Source: CAYRYU01 sp964428355 (GTDB lineage: Bacteria > Muiribacteriota > Ozemobacteria > Ozemobacterales > Ozemobacteraceae). Taken from it: DNA of 37,609 nt. How positions within the stretch are numbered: the stretch's first letter is position 1; the number at the start of each line of letters is the position of its first letter. Made by a program: the position numbers and the translations under genes. Shown piece by piece: positions 1 through 8,765 of the stretch. The notes below the pieces were generated by a model. It was not told the DNA's origin, ran no database searches, and worked only from the letters and a program-made list of their open reading frames with translations. Location: the NCBI GenBank assembly GCA_964428355.1, contig CAYRYU010000070.1:1-37609 (forward strand), in the 5' to 3' direction.

Positions 1-55
1 CTTCAAGAAATTCTCCCTCGAATGCCAGGCAGCCTCCCGGGCGGGGGGAAAATGA
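1..55 (+). CDS. 3' end of an upstream gene (partial)
   Basis: The frame starting at base 2 stays open for 17 codons and stops at TGA 53-55. That stop overlaps the ATG at 52-54 of the next gene as ATGA. The same 4-base overlap recurs many times in this window, so this is probably the C-terminus of a co-transcribed gene cut by the window edge. Too little is visible (ends ...SRAGGK) to suggest a function. Confidence 0.4.
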   Translation, partial: FKKFSLECQAASRAGGK

Positions 56-597
56 AAGCGAACGACTGTGACGCCGCGTCCCGCCAGCTCATCATCTGGT
101 TGCTTCTGTCCTTTCTTGCCCTCGTCGTGGGGTTGCTCCTCCTTTGTTTCAAATGCTACCAGGCATTGATTATCCTGGTGGTGATCATTTTGGGCTTTGC
201 CTTCGCAAGAATCCTCTTCGGACGGGACCCGGAAGAGGAAGCACTGTTCGAGAAAGCCAGGCTCGAAAAGGGGGAAGAGTATGTAAAAGCCCTAAAGTCC
301 ATCAAGCGTGAGATCTTCCGGAGAACCGGCATCGCCGTTGTCGCTACCATGATCCCCTTCCTGTTGATAGCGTGCTACTCGGGGAAATTCTACACCACCG
401 AATCCATGGTTTCCCTCGCCATGATCGCCATGCTCGCGCTTCTCGGCTGGGGGGGCTTTTTCGCTGGGTTTCAGGGCGTGACGATGGACCCCGATGCCTC
501 CAAAGAGTCGAAAGAAGGGACCCAACCGCTGGTCAGCGGCGCAAAAGGGGCGGGGTTCTTTCTTTTCGAATGGATCATCCGCCTTCTCAGAGGGTGA
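52..597 (+). CDS. Small multi-pass membrane protein, unknown function
   Basis: A 181-residue protein with about four hydrophobic segments (roughly residues 12-34, 37-55, 94-110 and 118-140). A charged, probably helical segment rich in Glu, Lys and Arg (about 60-92) lies between the second and third. The start at 52 is chosen over an in-frame ATG at 22 because a GGGGGG purine run sits just upstream and because it forms an ATGA overlap with the preceding frame. I do not recognise a family. It is convergent with the PP2C-like gene, 36 bases away. The membrane location is well supported; its role is unknown. Confidence 0.75.
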   Translation: MKANDCDAASRQLIIWLLLSFLALVVGLLLLCFKCYQALIILVVIILGFAFARILFGRDPEEEALFEKARLEKGEEYVKALKSIKREIFRRTGIAVVATMIPFLLIACYSGKFYTTESMVSLAMIAMLALLGWGGFFAGFQGVTMDPDASKESKEGTQPLVSGAKGAGFFLFEWIIRLLRG

Positions 598-633
598 CCC
601 GACCACCGGGGCGGAAACCCGGCCGGCGCAGGA

Positions 634-1476
634 TCAGTCGTCGTCGGGGAGGATGTAGTCCAGGAGCTTCCAGAGGATGCCCGCAAGGGCCAGCAGGCAC
701 AACAGGGGAGCCCACAACGGGACCCGGAACTGCCGGTCCAGGTCGACGCTTATGACCACGTCGTCCGACCTGCGCTTCCGGAGGTCCGCAGGAAGGAACC
801 TCATGAATCCCAACGTCCGGTCTTCCCCATCGAACCTCCCGGAACTCCGTTGGAAAAGGAATTCCGCCACGGCATCGGGTTCCTCGGAAATCTTTTCCGC
901 GAAGGGAACGACTTCCTCCAGGGGCTGGGAAATCAACAGCCCCTGCGTAAAAACCATCACCCAATCCCCGACCGAAAGCGCGATCGGTCCTAGGATTCCC
1001 GGCCGGGTCTCCATAGGAACCTGGAGCTTCCGGCCCGGGTCGGGATCCTGTCCGATGGCTACGGCAAGGGTGGGAAGGTTAACCGGCTCCAGACGATGGA
1101 GGCTTCCCCCCGCCCCCGCCAGTATTCCACAGGAGCCGATCCGCCCCATGAAGAGGTTTCCCTCGACGATGAAGGCGCAACAAATGTTCAAAGGACTCCT
1201 GGAAAACGTCGGATCCTGGAACTGCCAACCGGGAATCTTCGTCGGAAGCTCTTCCAGAACCGCGCGAAGTTGATCCCCTGCAAGGTCCGGCCGGGCCGCC
1301 AGGTTGAGGTGGACCAGAGCCCTTTCCAACTCTACCGCGGCCAGACGTGCCAGCTCGGCCCCATCAGGACCGCTTCCATCGGCAGCGACGAGGATACCCG
1401 CTTCTTCATTGATTACCAGGACATCCTGGTTCGTCTCACGGATCGTTCCCGCAGAACTCTTTTTCCAAACCAGCAT
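634..1476 (-). CDS. PP2C-like protein phosphatase with C-terminal membrane anchor, possibly inactive
   Basis: A 280-residue protein resembling bacterial PP2C (PPM) Ser/Thr phosphatases. The N-terminus has the RETNQD motif (residues 13-18) and the metal-site motif AADGSG (31-36), and a closing SDDVVISVD motif lies at about 237-245. A single hydrophobic helix near 253-275 would anchor the domain to the membrane. Two expected motifs are changed. The GDSR-like strand reads GSCG (114-117), and the SDG metal motif reads TQG (177-179), replacing a metal-binding Asp with Gln. Catalysis may therefore be weak or lost, or the protein may act as a pseudophosphatase. The ATG at 1476 follows a strong GGAGGTGGG Shine-Dalgarno sequence. 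It is transcribed alone and faces away from the 1721 gene. Confidence 0.75.
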   Translation of the reverse strand: MLVWKKSSAGTIRETNQDVLVINEEAGILVAADGSGPDGAELARLAAVELERALVHLNLAARPDLAGDQLRAVLEELPTKIPGWQFQDPTFSRSPLNICCAFIVEGNLFMGRIGSCGILAGAGGSLHRLEPVNLPTLAVAIGQDPDPGRKLQVPMETRPGILGPIALSVGDWVMVFTQGLLISQPLEEVVPFAEKISEEPDAVAEFLFQRSSGRFDGEDRTLGFMRFLPADLRKRRSDDVVISVDLDRQFRVPLWAPLLCLLALAGILWKLLDYILPDDD

Positions 1477-1562
1477 TTCTTCCCACCTCCCCGGCCCCCT
1501 TGAAGATACTCCAAATCGGGAAAAGTTTCATTCGGGCCGGAAAAATGGAAGTCATTGTCACA

Positions 1563-1579
1563 ACGAGGGGTCCCCTCGT
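1563..1579. promoter_or_regulatory. 17-bp palindrome, possible operator
   Basis: ACGAGGGG-T-CCCCTCGT is a perfect 8-bp inverted repeat around one central base. It lies in the 244-base divergent region between the PP2C-like gene (starts 1476, minus) and the secreted protein gene (starts 1721, plus). There is no T-run, so a terminator is unlikely. A repressor or activator site serving one or both genes is a guess from position and symmetry. Confidence 0.35.
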
Positions 1580-1720
1580 GTCATAATGGTGACCGGTGAA
1601 ATGGACTGGTCTAGAATGTCCGAGATGATTTTCGATCCCGGGTCCTTCCCGACAGTTGATCCATTAGGCGGGCGAAGCCATCGGGGATGACACGGATCAA
1701 GGACGGAAAGCGAGGCAGAA

Positions 1721-2725
1721 ATGACAACCGGAATCCGACTCGAGGCCCTTGCGATAATGATCCTGATGTCCGTTCAGTTGTCCGGCCCGGCCCATGCCAA
1801 GGAGTTGATCGTGGATGAGTGTTCGAAAGGATGCTCATTGTCAGGGAACTGGGCGGACAACAAGGGCAACAATCCCGACGGGGCGAATTTTTCCACCGCC
1901 GGCCTCGTCGGTGGAACCCAGCATTACACCAGCAGCCACGGGAAATACGCCCGGACGGGAAAGGAAACCGCGGTGTTCACCGCCAAACTCCCAACCCCCG
2001 GGAAATACGAGGTTTCGATCAACTGGCGCCGAAGCAGCAACCGCTCCTCGAAGGTCACGTGGGAAGTCAGACATTCCGCCGGGACCACCCGCAAAATCAT
2101 CAACCAGCGCGGTTCCACAGAGTCGATCGAATGGCATTCCCTTGGAACCTACTCGTTCGACAAGGAAGGGATCGTGGCAATGGTGGATGACGGCGGACAA
2201 TCAGCCTCGGTCGACGCGGCCAGGTTCAGCCCCGCCTCCGGTGGTGGGACATCCGATCCGGGAAATGACGCGACGACCACCTCGGTTTCCACCTCCACGG
2301 GAACAGGCTCGGGCAGCGGATCGGGCAACCTCGACGATGTGTTGTCCGGGAATGGCGGAAGTTCGGCCGTGGTTGACGGCAACAACCCGGGAACCAAGGT
2401 CTTCACATTTCCCGAGGATGGCTCCTGGCGCGTTTCAGCCCTTCTCCGCACCCGGGGGCCGGCAAGACTGTCGGTAACCCGGATCGCGACCGATGGGAGC
2501 AAGACACCCTGGCTCGAATGGAGCAGGGAAAACGACCTTGACCCCGCCCAATGCTCGATCGAAGGGAAGGCCGTCCCGGAATCGATGTTCGAACAGAATC
2601 CCGGGGATTTCTCCCCCAGGGAGGTCGCGCGTTCGATCCGGGGGAAAAAGGGGGAAAGCCTTGTCCTGAGCCTCGAAGGGGATTTCCAGGGAGAAGTCCC
2701 CTATCTGAAGGTGGAAGCCGAATGA
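1721..2725 (+). CDS. Secreted protein with golvesin/xanthan-lyase-type CBD-like domain
   Basis: A 334-residue exported protein. A hydrophobic N-terminus ends near AHA (about residue 26), consistent with signal peptidase I cleavage. Residues about 29-170 match the golvesin C-terminal / xanthan-lyase CBD-like fold: a GxW start, YxxSSHGKYARTG, a central GKYEVSINWRRSS strand, then W-LGTYSF and a closing VDAARF. This fold is common on secreted hydrolases and surface proteins and is thought to bind sugars or mediate contact. A Gly/Ser/Thr-rich linker (about 172-205) leads to an unrecognised beta-rich C-terminal domain. No catalytic domain is present. The Shine-Dalgarno is modest (GAGG). It is convergent with the large secreted protein, 15 bases away. 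Confidence 0.7.
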   Translation: MTTGIRLEALAIMILMSVQLSGPAHAKELIVDECSKGCSLSGNWADNKGNNPDGANFSTAGLVGGTQHYTSSHGKYARTGKETAVFTAKLPTPGKYEVSINWRRSSNRSSKVTWEVRHSAGTTRKIINQRGSTESIEWHSLGTYSFDKEGIVAMVDDGGQSASVDAARFSPASGGGTSDPGNDATTTSVSTSTGTGSGSGSGNLDDVLSGNGGSSAVVDGNNPGTKVFTFPEDGSWRVSALLRTRGPARLSVTRIATDGSKTPWLEWSRENDLDPAQCSIEGKAVPESMFEQNPGDFSPREVARSIRGKKGESLVLSLEGDFQGEVPYLKVEAE

Positions 2726-2740
2726 ACCCTTCCGTCCCGA

Positions 2741-5700
2741 TCAACGGTCGTCCAGCTCCGAGAGGTTGAGGCCGGAAGTCCGAGCCTGTTCGATCAGTTC
2801 CCGGCAGGGACCGAAGCCGGAAGCAACCCGGATATGCGGTATCCATCTGCTTCGGAAAGAGGCCGGGGAATCCCTGAGACGTTTCAGGATCAACTTGACC
2901 GCCCGGGGATTCCCAAGATCCGCAAGGTTTGCGACGAGGCTTTCCAGCCCAGGTTGGGAACCCATCATCTGGTCCAGGACGTTTTCCACCGATTGGGCTG
3001 CATCTTCGACGAGCCTGGGCTCCTCGAGGCGGTTTGGCAGGAAAAGCTCCCGGTAAAGGAAAGCCCACGGGCTTCCCACCCGGAATTCGGGGAACTCAAG
3101 AGGTTCGGGTGGTTCGAACAGGAATCCGAGCGAGCTCCAGACGCCTCTTTCCCCCTGCATTGCAGCAGCGGAAAGCCAGCGGGCGGCTTTTTCCGCCTCC
3201 CGGGGATTCACTTCCCCACTGAAGTAGGCATCCCCCAACCGGGCCTGGGCACGGCGGAGGCCTCCTTCGGCCGCTTTTGTCAAATGCCCGATCCCGGTTC
3301 CGACGTCCCTTGGAACGCCTTCCCCGCGAAGATAGGCGCAACCGAGCTTGAACATCGCCTCGAGATCGCCATTCCCGGCAAATTCCTCCAGCTGGGGAAT
3401 CCCGGTCGAGGCGGCGATTTTCCTTCCCGCCGCGGCCTGGCTCGCGGGTGAGGGCTGGTGACCCGTGATCCGATAATTGTAGATGGTGCAGGCAGCAGGC
3501 TCCGCGTGACCCATCGCCCCGTTGACGAGGAGGAAAAGCTTCCTTGGAGCCGACAGGCCTGCTTCCTCCGCCTTTTTTCGAAGATCGGCCACGGTAAGGG
3601 AATTGTCGCATCCCTTGTAGATGGTCCGCAGACCGCCGTCCTTCCCATTTCCATTCGCCTGGAAGTGCCAGTACAGGAAGGTCCCGGAGGTAACCTTGTA
3701 GCCAAACACGTCATCCGGCCGGAGAGTCTGGAAATCCATCATATTGCACTGGGCAAACCCGCAACCATCGTTGGCAAGGAGGATCCCCGTATGTGGAGGA
3801 AGCGGGGCCTCCGGCTTCGGATTCGCTTCCGCCAACGGGGCGGGGGGGGCCATTGCCTTTTCCAGGCCCTCCGTGAGGGTGGCCGATCCGCCGCGGGAAG
3901 CAGGGGGAGCCTGGGAAGCCACTTTATCCAGCTTCAGGTTCACCTGCGCCGCCTCGAACACGGGAAACCCATTCTCGAATCGAAGGGGCCGCGGGTTGAT
4001 ATCGAAAAGGACTTCACAATCATCTCCCAGACCGAATTCCGCCTGCTTTTTCCGGACCATGTCCAGCTCCACCGTCAGGGAAGCGGTTCGCAGGATCTCC
4101 CGCCGCTCGAGCCCTGATTTCCCTTCGACCACCAGCTCCCGGAACTCCCCGAACTCGGGAACGATTCTCAGGAAATCGTTTTCCAGTAGTGGACCCAGGC
4201 GAATCGTGCACGAATGGCCTGTTCCCCCCTGGTTCTTGACGATCATTCCCCACCTTCTTCTTCCGCCATCCCCATTTTCCTGGGTGGGTTTGGAGCCGGG
4301 CCCGGCGGATGTCGTGTGTGCCCGGGAAGACCTTCGTTCCGGACCGGCTATGATGGGCTCTACCGGCGAATTGGGATAGAACTTCAGCGGGGAAACTCCA
4401 ACCTCACCCGTGGGAAGCTGATAGATGAAAGCCACGCACGGTTTCCCCGGCTGGGGGGGATCCTCGACATTCACCAGGATCTCGAAAGTGAAGGCGTCAT
4501 CGGTTCCCAACAGCGACCTGGCCCGCTCCAAAAGCGACTCCGTGGGGACGGACGGATCTTTTCCGTGGTAGAAAACGGCCTCTTTTCGGGGATAACTCCT
4601 GGTCTCGCCCTTGATGGTCCAATTCTTCAGGGTTCCCGCGAAGACTTCGATGCAGATCGATTCGTGGGGCTTGAGCATCCTCTCCCCCCGGATTATCCGG
4701 CTCGTGGGTTTTCCGCTTCCATCCACCGCAAGCATCATGACCTTTCCCGGGACATACGGTTTCCGGCCTTCAGCCACAACGAAACGCCAGGTCCCGTCTG
4801 TGCCGTCGGTCGAATCGGTCGGGCCATTCAAGGGTGGCGGGACAGGGGAGGCACCTCCAAGGGAAAGGGACAACCGGCTGGGTTCTCCACGGGCCAGCTC
4901 CGTGATCGTCACCCGGACCGGTTCCATCGGAATCTCCCCGCCGTCGGTGTCGAAAACGGTCACCGGGGTTTCCCCAAACCACGCCCGGATCGTTGTCTTG
5001 ATGGGCTCTCCCCGCAACCCGTCCGGATTTGACCCGTTCCCCGTCATGATCGGGAAAAGGCTCAACCAATCACAGTCTTTCAATGATTCCCATGGGATAT
5101 CCAGGATGTTTGAGTTCCCGGGATGCTTCTCGAGCAATCCGTAAGTCCTTCTCACTTTCCCGACCTGCGCCCCCAAGCCCGTGGATCCGGGTTCCAACCC
5201 CCTTCCTCCCGGGAAGTCGATCGCCTTCCGGATGATTCCCGCCCGAACCTGCGCCTCGAGAAGTCTTTCCTTCCCCAGCCGCTCGGCCATGCCGGGCAGG
5301 ATAGCATTCGCCGCTTCAAGGTCCGGTTCGTACCCGGCCCCCCGGAGCTGGGAATACCAGGCATACGCTTCCACTTCATCACGGGCTACGATATCGCCCT
5401 TGGCGAATGCGTCGGCAATCTTAAGGACATCGCCACAGATCGCCACATCATCCAGAACCGGGCCGATCTTTCTCAGATACTCTGCCGCGAGTTTCTTCCC
5501 CTGGAAAAGCTCCGTCGGGGACATGCGTGACCTGAGATTCCCGAGTTCAATCTCCGCTCCAGACTGGTGTTTCAAGACACCCTCGAGCGCGAACCAGGCA
5601 TAGGACTGGCAAAGACTGGCATCCGCAACGTTTCTTGTCGGATCGACTTTCGGGGGAAGCATGTCGGCACAGGCTGCCTGTCGCGCCAGGGCAAGGAGCA

Positions 5701-6214
5701 GAAGATCCTGGGTTTCGACTCCAGCAACCAGACGTCGGGCAAGGTCGGACGCTTCCCGGAATGTGGTGGGGTCCTTCATGGGCCAGACTTCGGTGCAGGG
5801 CTCCCAGGGATAGAGCAAGGGGATTTCCTTGCTTCGGTGAAGAGGGACCATCGCCCCCGGAAGAGTCGGGAACAGGAAGGGAACACCCGATTTCGTCCCG
5901 ACACATCGTTCGAGGACCAGGAAAGCAAGGGAAGGGGAAGCTGTCAGGGCCTCGGGAACAGGATCGAGGTCAGGAGGGAGTTCCATGGCGAAGGTCGCTG
6001 GAGCGGATAAATCGCCCTTGATCACATCGACCGCCTGCCACGTGAGTCGGGTACCATCCCGTTCCACGAGCTTTGCGACCATCACGGCGTCGGCTTTTGC
6101 AACAAGGAGTTCGAAGGGAAGGGCGGGAGTCTGCTCCGACTGTCCTGAAGCGCTCCAGGCGAGACAGATGACCATCGACACCGCGAGAATAGGAAATACC
6201 TGGCGTGGTTTCAT
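2741..6214 (-). CDS. Large secreted Sel1-repeat protein of unknown function
   Basis: A 1157-residue protein with a clear signal peptide (MKPRQVF..., hydrophobic core, cleavage near ASGQ). After an N-terminal domain of about 150 residues comes a Sel1/TPR-like helical segment (about 160-330). A long beta-rich middle region contains a Cys-containing segment (DGCGFAQCNMMDF, then a W-H-F segment and IYKGCDNS). A second Sel1 block lies near 950-1060 (EAMFKLGCAYLRGEGVPRD, then AQARLGDAYFSGE). Sel1 repeats usually scaffold protein contacts. The paired Cys segments suggest disulphides outside the cytoplasm. The ATG at 6214 follows GGGAGG. I recognise no enzyme domain. It lies in the same direction as the ComFB operon but 86 bases beyond it, so co-transcription is possible. 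Confidence 0.75.
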   Translation of the reverse strand: MKPRQVFPILAVSMVICLAWSASGQSEQTPALPFELLVAKADAVMVAKLVERDGTRLTWQAVDVIKGDLSAPATFAMELPPDLDPVPEALTASPSLAFLVLERCVGTKSGVPFLFPTLPGAMVPLHRSKEIPLLYPWEPCTEVWPMKDPTTFREASDLARRLVAGVETQDLLLLALARQAACADMLPPKVDPTRNVADASLCQSYAWFALEGVLKHQSGAEIELGNLRSRMSPTELFQGKKLAAEYLRKIGPVLDDVAICGDVLKIADAFAKGDIVARDEVEAYAWYSQLRGAGYEPDLEAANAILPGMAERLGKERLLEAQVRAGIIRKAIDFPGGRGLEPGSTGLGAQVGKVRRTYGLLEKHPGNSNILDIPWESLKDCDWLSLFPIMTGNGSNPDGLRGEPIKTTIRAWFGETPVTVFDTDGGEIPMEPVRVTITELARGEPSRLSLSLGGASPVPPPLNGPTDSTDGTDGTWRFVVAEGRKPYVPGKVMMLAVDGSGKPTSRIIRGERMLKPHESICIEVFAGTLKNWTIKGETRSYPRKEAVFYHGKDPSVPTESLLERARSLLGTDDAFTFEILVNVEDPPQPGKPCVAFIYQLPTGEVGVSPLKFYPNSPVEPIIAGPERRSSRAHTTSAGPGSKPTQENGDGGRRRWGMIVKNQGGTGHSCTIRLGPLLENDFLRIVPEFGEFRELVVEGKSGLERREILRTASLTVELDMVRKKQAEFGLGDDCEVLFDINPRPLRFENGFPVFEAAQVNLKLDKVASQAPPASRGGSATLTEGLEKAMAPPAPLAEANPKPEAPLPPHTGILLANDGCGFAQCNMMDFQTLRPDDVFGYKVTSGTFLYWHFQANGNGKDGGLRTIYKGCDNSLTVADLRKKAEEAGLSAPRKLFLLVNGAMGHAEPAACTIYNYRITGHQPSPASQAAAGRKIAASTGIPQLEEFAGNGDLEAMFKLGCAYLRGEGVPRDVGTGIGHLTKAAEGGLRRAQARLGDAYFSGEVNPREAEKAARWLSAAAMQGERGVWSSLGFLFEPPEPLEFPEFRVGSPWAFLYRELFLPNRLEEPRLVEDAAQSVENVLDQMMGSQPGLESLVANLADLGNPRAVKLILKRLRDSPASFRSRWIPHIRVASGFGPCRELIEQARTSGLNLSELDDR

Positions 6215-6300
6215 GGGTTCCCTCCCAATAGCTGTTGAGGTGCCGGTTCAAATCGAGGAAACGGATGGGGGCACCATTCCGTCCAGGGTTGCCCCGATGG

Positions 6301-6609
6301 TCAATGGTGGGGGTTCTTTTCCACGAGACTCCAGGCGCGCAACACCGACTCGAGGGCGAGGCGCCGGTTGGAGGAATCCGCCAGGAAGGCATCCGGGGGG
6401 GTGAAGGCATCGAACTTCCCCGAGACCCAGTATTTCGGGGGAAGACTGTTCAGGGCGATTGCCGTGACGTCGAGAACGCAGTCCTGGCAGTCGCACATCT
6501 CGCCTTTGGCGATCAGTTCCGAAATCACCTCGAGAATCAGGATCATCCACATGTTCTCGAGACGGTTGAAGTCGTATCTGTTCAGGGGTGGCTGGTCCTT
6601 GAAGCTCAT
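6301..6609 (-). CDS. comFB: ComFB-family protein (late competence / cyclic dinucleotide receptor family)
   Basis: A 102-residue protein with the ComFB signature: an N-terminal amphipathic helix with ENMW, a Cys cluster C-D-C-x-x-C (residues 39-44), then LDVTAIALNSLPPKYWVS (46-63). ComFB was first named in the Bacillus comF competence locus. Cyanobacterial members have been reported as c-di-GMP-binding regulators. The start at 6609 is chosen because an AAGGAG ribosome site precedes it and because the ATG forms an ATGA overlap with the recJ stop codon. A longer in-frame start at 6672 would run into recJ. It is the last gene of the operon with the HD-GYP phosphodiesterase, so a c-di-GMP-linked role is a reasonable inference. 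Confidence 0.85.
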   Translation of the reverse strand: MSFKDQPPLNRYDFNRLENMWMILILEVISELIAKGEMCDCQDCVLDVTAIALNSLPPKYWVSGKFDAFTPPDAFLADSSNRRLALESVLRAWSLVEKNPHH

Positions 6610-8765
6610 CCGGGCGATTCTCCTTTTGGAGCGGTCTGCCCCACGTTCTGGTTGCCGAAGATCACGTCGCAAACGACCACCTGGGCCGACCGGGTCCCGT
6701 TGTAGTCGTTCGCCTCGATGGTGAAAACGAGGTCGCAGGTTCCGTCGGACATTTGATCCTGCGGGACCTCCCGAGCGAGGTTGAACCCGATCCCAAAAAT
6801 CGCCTGACCTGTGGATTTCCTGAATTTGAAACGAAGGTGATTCTTGCCCTCCCCCACCTTCCTGACTTCATAGAACCGCGCCTGCCGCGCCATGAAGAGG
6901 GGAGCGGGGTTCTCGATCCCGAACGGGGAAAACCTGAGCAGGTCGTCGAGGAACCCTTCGGTGACGAGGTCCAGATCGATGACTGCATCGATCAGCCACT
7001 CCGCCTGGAGGTCGTCATCGGAAATGTTCTTCTGCGAATACTCCATCAGGCACCGCCGGAACTCAGGAACCTTGTCAGGGTGGAGCGTCAGACCGGCAGC
7101 CCCGATATGGCCGCCGTACTTCTCCAGAACGTGCGAACAGGAGTTCAGGGCGTTCATAACGTTGATTCCCTTGTAACTCCTTGCGGATCCGAGGAACTTC
7201 CCGTGGTCTTCCAGCAGGACGATGACCGGCCGGCAATAATCGAGCATCAGGCGGGTGGCGACGATTCCGGTAACCCCCTGATTTGGAATCGGGGCGTTCA
7301 CCAGGAGGATCCGCGATTTCTCGATGTCGTTCTGCGAGATCAGGTGTTCCTTGACCTGGCGATAGCACTCCTCCGCCAGCCTCTTCCTTTCGATGTTCAG
7401 ATCGAAAAGTTCCCGCGCAAGGCTCTCGGCATGTTTGGGATCGGGGGTGGTCAACAGATCGATCGCCAGTTCGGCGGTCTTCAACCTCCCGGAGGAGTTG
7501 AGTATCGGAGCGATGCTGAAACTGACATCCCTTTCGGAAACGGTCTTCTGTTTCCATCCAAGGAGGTTGTACAACTCCTGCAGGCCGAGCCGTTTGGTCC
7601 GCGTGATGAACTTAAGGCCCATCTGGGCGATGATCCGGTTCTCTCCCTTCAAGGGAACCATGTCCGCGATGGTTCCGATCGAGAGGATGTCGAGGGCTCT
7701 TTGCCAGAGAGCTTTTACCGCCGGTTCCATGGCTTCGAGGAGCTTCAGATACATCACGATGAGTCTGCGGGCGCCGGAGTTCGCTGAAGGGATGTTGAGT
7801 TCAGCGAGAAGCCTGGTTTTCTCCCAGTCCGCGGACTCGGGAATACAGTTTGGAAGCAGCTCGGCAAGGAAGATCGTGCTTCCCGCCTTCGTTTCGAAGG
7901 GGCTGACGCGTGCGCCGGGACCCCTGGCGTAATGCGGTTGAGGGGTGATCTCGGGAAGGATCTCGGCGACCGAGTTCTGTTCCTTGCGGTCGAAGAACAG
8001 GAGGGTTGCTCCGGCAAGGCTCTGTATGCTGAAATGCTTCACCCGCGTGAAACCTTCCGTCGGAGTGAAACGCACCATGTCTATCTCGGGACCTTCGCAA
8101 TCGAAGGCAAGAACCGGCCCGGACAAAGCTTTGGCCGATGCCAGGACGAGGGCCAGCCCGAGCTTGAGGGAAACCCCTACCCCGGCCATGTCCTTGTGGG
8201 GATACTGGGAATCGGGGCTCTTGGGATCGATCAGGGCGACCGCGCGTGGAAGGACCGCGGGTGTTTCGTGGTGATCGGTCACGATCACGTCGATATCGAG
8301 ATTACGCGCGTATTCAACCTCCGCTACGTTGCTGATCCCGCAATCGACCGTAACGATGAGGGAAACGCCGTCGCGCTTCGCGGAATCGATGTAGTCCCGG
8401 TTCAGGCCGTATCCATCCTCTATGACGGGAATGGTGAAATCCGCACGTGCGCCGAGCTCTTTCAGCGTTTCCCAAAGAAGGACGGTCGAGGTGATCCCGT
8501 CGACGTCGCGGTCACCGTAGACCCTGATGCTCTCCTGGGAGCGTAATGCCCGCAGGATCCGGTCCACGGCGGGGCATATTCCCTCGAGGAGAAAGGGCGA
8601 AGCCAGGCCCCTGCTTCGGGCTTCGAAAAACCGTTCGATCGCCTGTGGTTCCCGCAAACCCCGGTTCATCATTATCCGCATCAGGATCGGCGGAACGCCG
8701 GTCTCGGCCGAAAGAGCGGACAGCTCGGCTTCATCGACCTCCAGAAGTTTCCAGACCCTGTTCAC
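6606..8765 (-). CDS. recJ: Single-stranded-DNA-specific exonuclease RecJ
   Basis: A 719-residue DHH-family 5'-3' ssDNA exonuclease acting in recombination and repair. Visible motifs: GDRDVDG (84-90), DCGIS (141-145), the namesake DHH in TDHHE (163-167), IADMVPL (366-372), LNSSGRL (422-428), and the DHHA1 motif GGHIGAAG (551-558). A C-terminal OB-like region follows. All metal-site Asp and His residues are kept; one variable motif position is Arg (usually Tyr or Phe). The protein is longer than the roughly 570 residues usual for the family, mainly because of an extra segment at about 214-350. The start is GTG, overlapping the HD-GYP stop as GTGA, which implies translational coupling. Confidence 0.95.
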   Translation of the reverse strand: MNRVWKLLEVDEAELSALSAETGVPPILMRIMMNRGLREPQAIERFFEARSRGLASPFLLEGICPAVDRILRALRSQESIRVYGDRDVDGITSTVLLWETLKELGARADFTIPVIEDGYGLNRDYIDSAKRDGVSLIVTVDCGISNVAEVEYARNLDIDVIVTDHHETPAVLPRAVALIDPKSPDSQYPHKDMAGVGVSLKLGLALVLASAKALSGPVLAFDCEGPEIDMVRFTPTEGFTRVKHFSIQSLAGATLLFFDRKEQNSVAEILPEITPQPHYARGPGARVSPFETKAGSTIFLAELLPNCIPESADWEKTRLLAELNIPSANSGARRLIVMYLKLLEAMEPAVKALWQRALDILSIGTIADMVPLKGENRIIAQMGLKFITRTKRLGLQELYNLLGWKQKTVSERDVSFSIAPILNSSGRLKTAELAIDLLTTPDPKHAESLARELFDLNIERKRLAEECYRQVKEHLISQNDIEKSRILLVNAPIPNQGVTGIVATRLMLDYCRPVIVLLEDHGKFLGSARSYKGINVMNALNSCSHVLEKYGGHIGAAGLTLHPDKVPEFRRCLMEYSQKNISDDDLQAEWLIDAVIDLDLVTEGFLDDLLRFSPFGIENPAPLFMARQARFYEVRKVGEGKNHLRFKFRKSTGQAIFGIGFNLAREVPQDQMSDGTCDLVFTIEANDYNGTRSAQVVVCDVIFGNQNVGQTAPKGESPG

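Noticed and set aside
605..623. CCGGG/CCCGG hairpin between convergent genes as a terminator
   Set aside because: The stem is only 5 bp and has no T-run.
1555..1587. TTGTCA ... CATAAT as a promoter for the 1721 gene
   Set aside because: The spacing is 21 bases, too long for a sigma-70 promoter.
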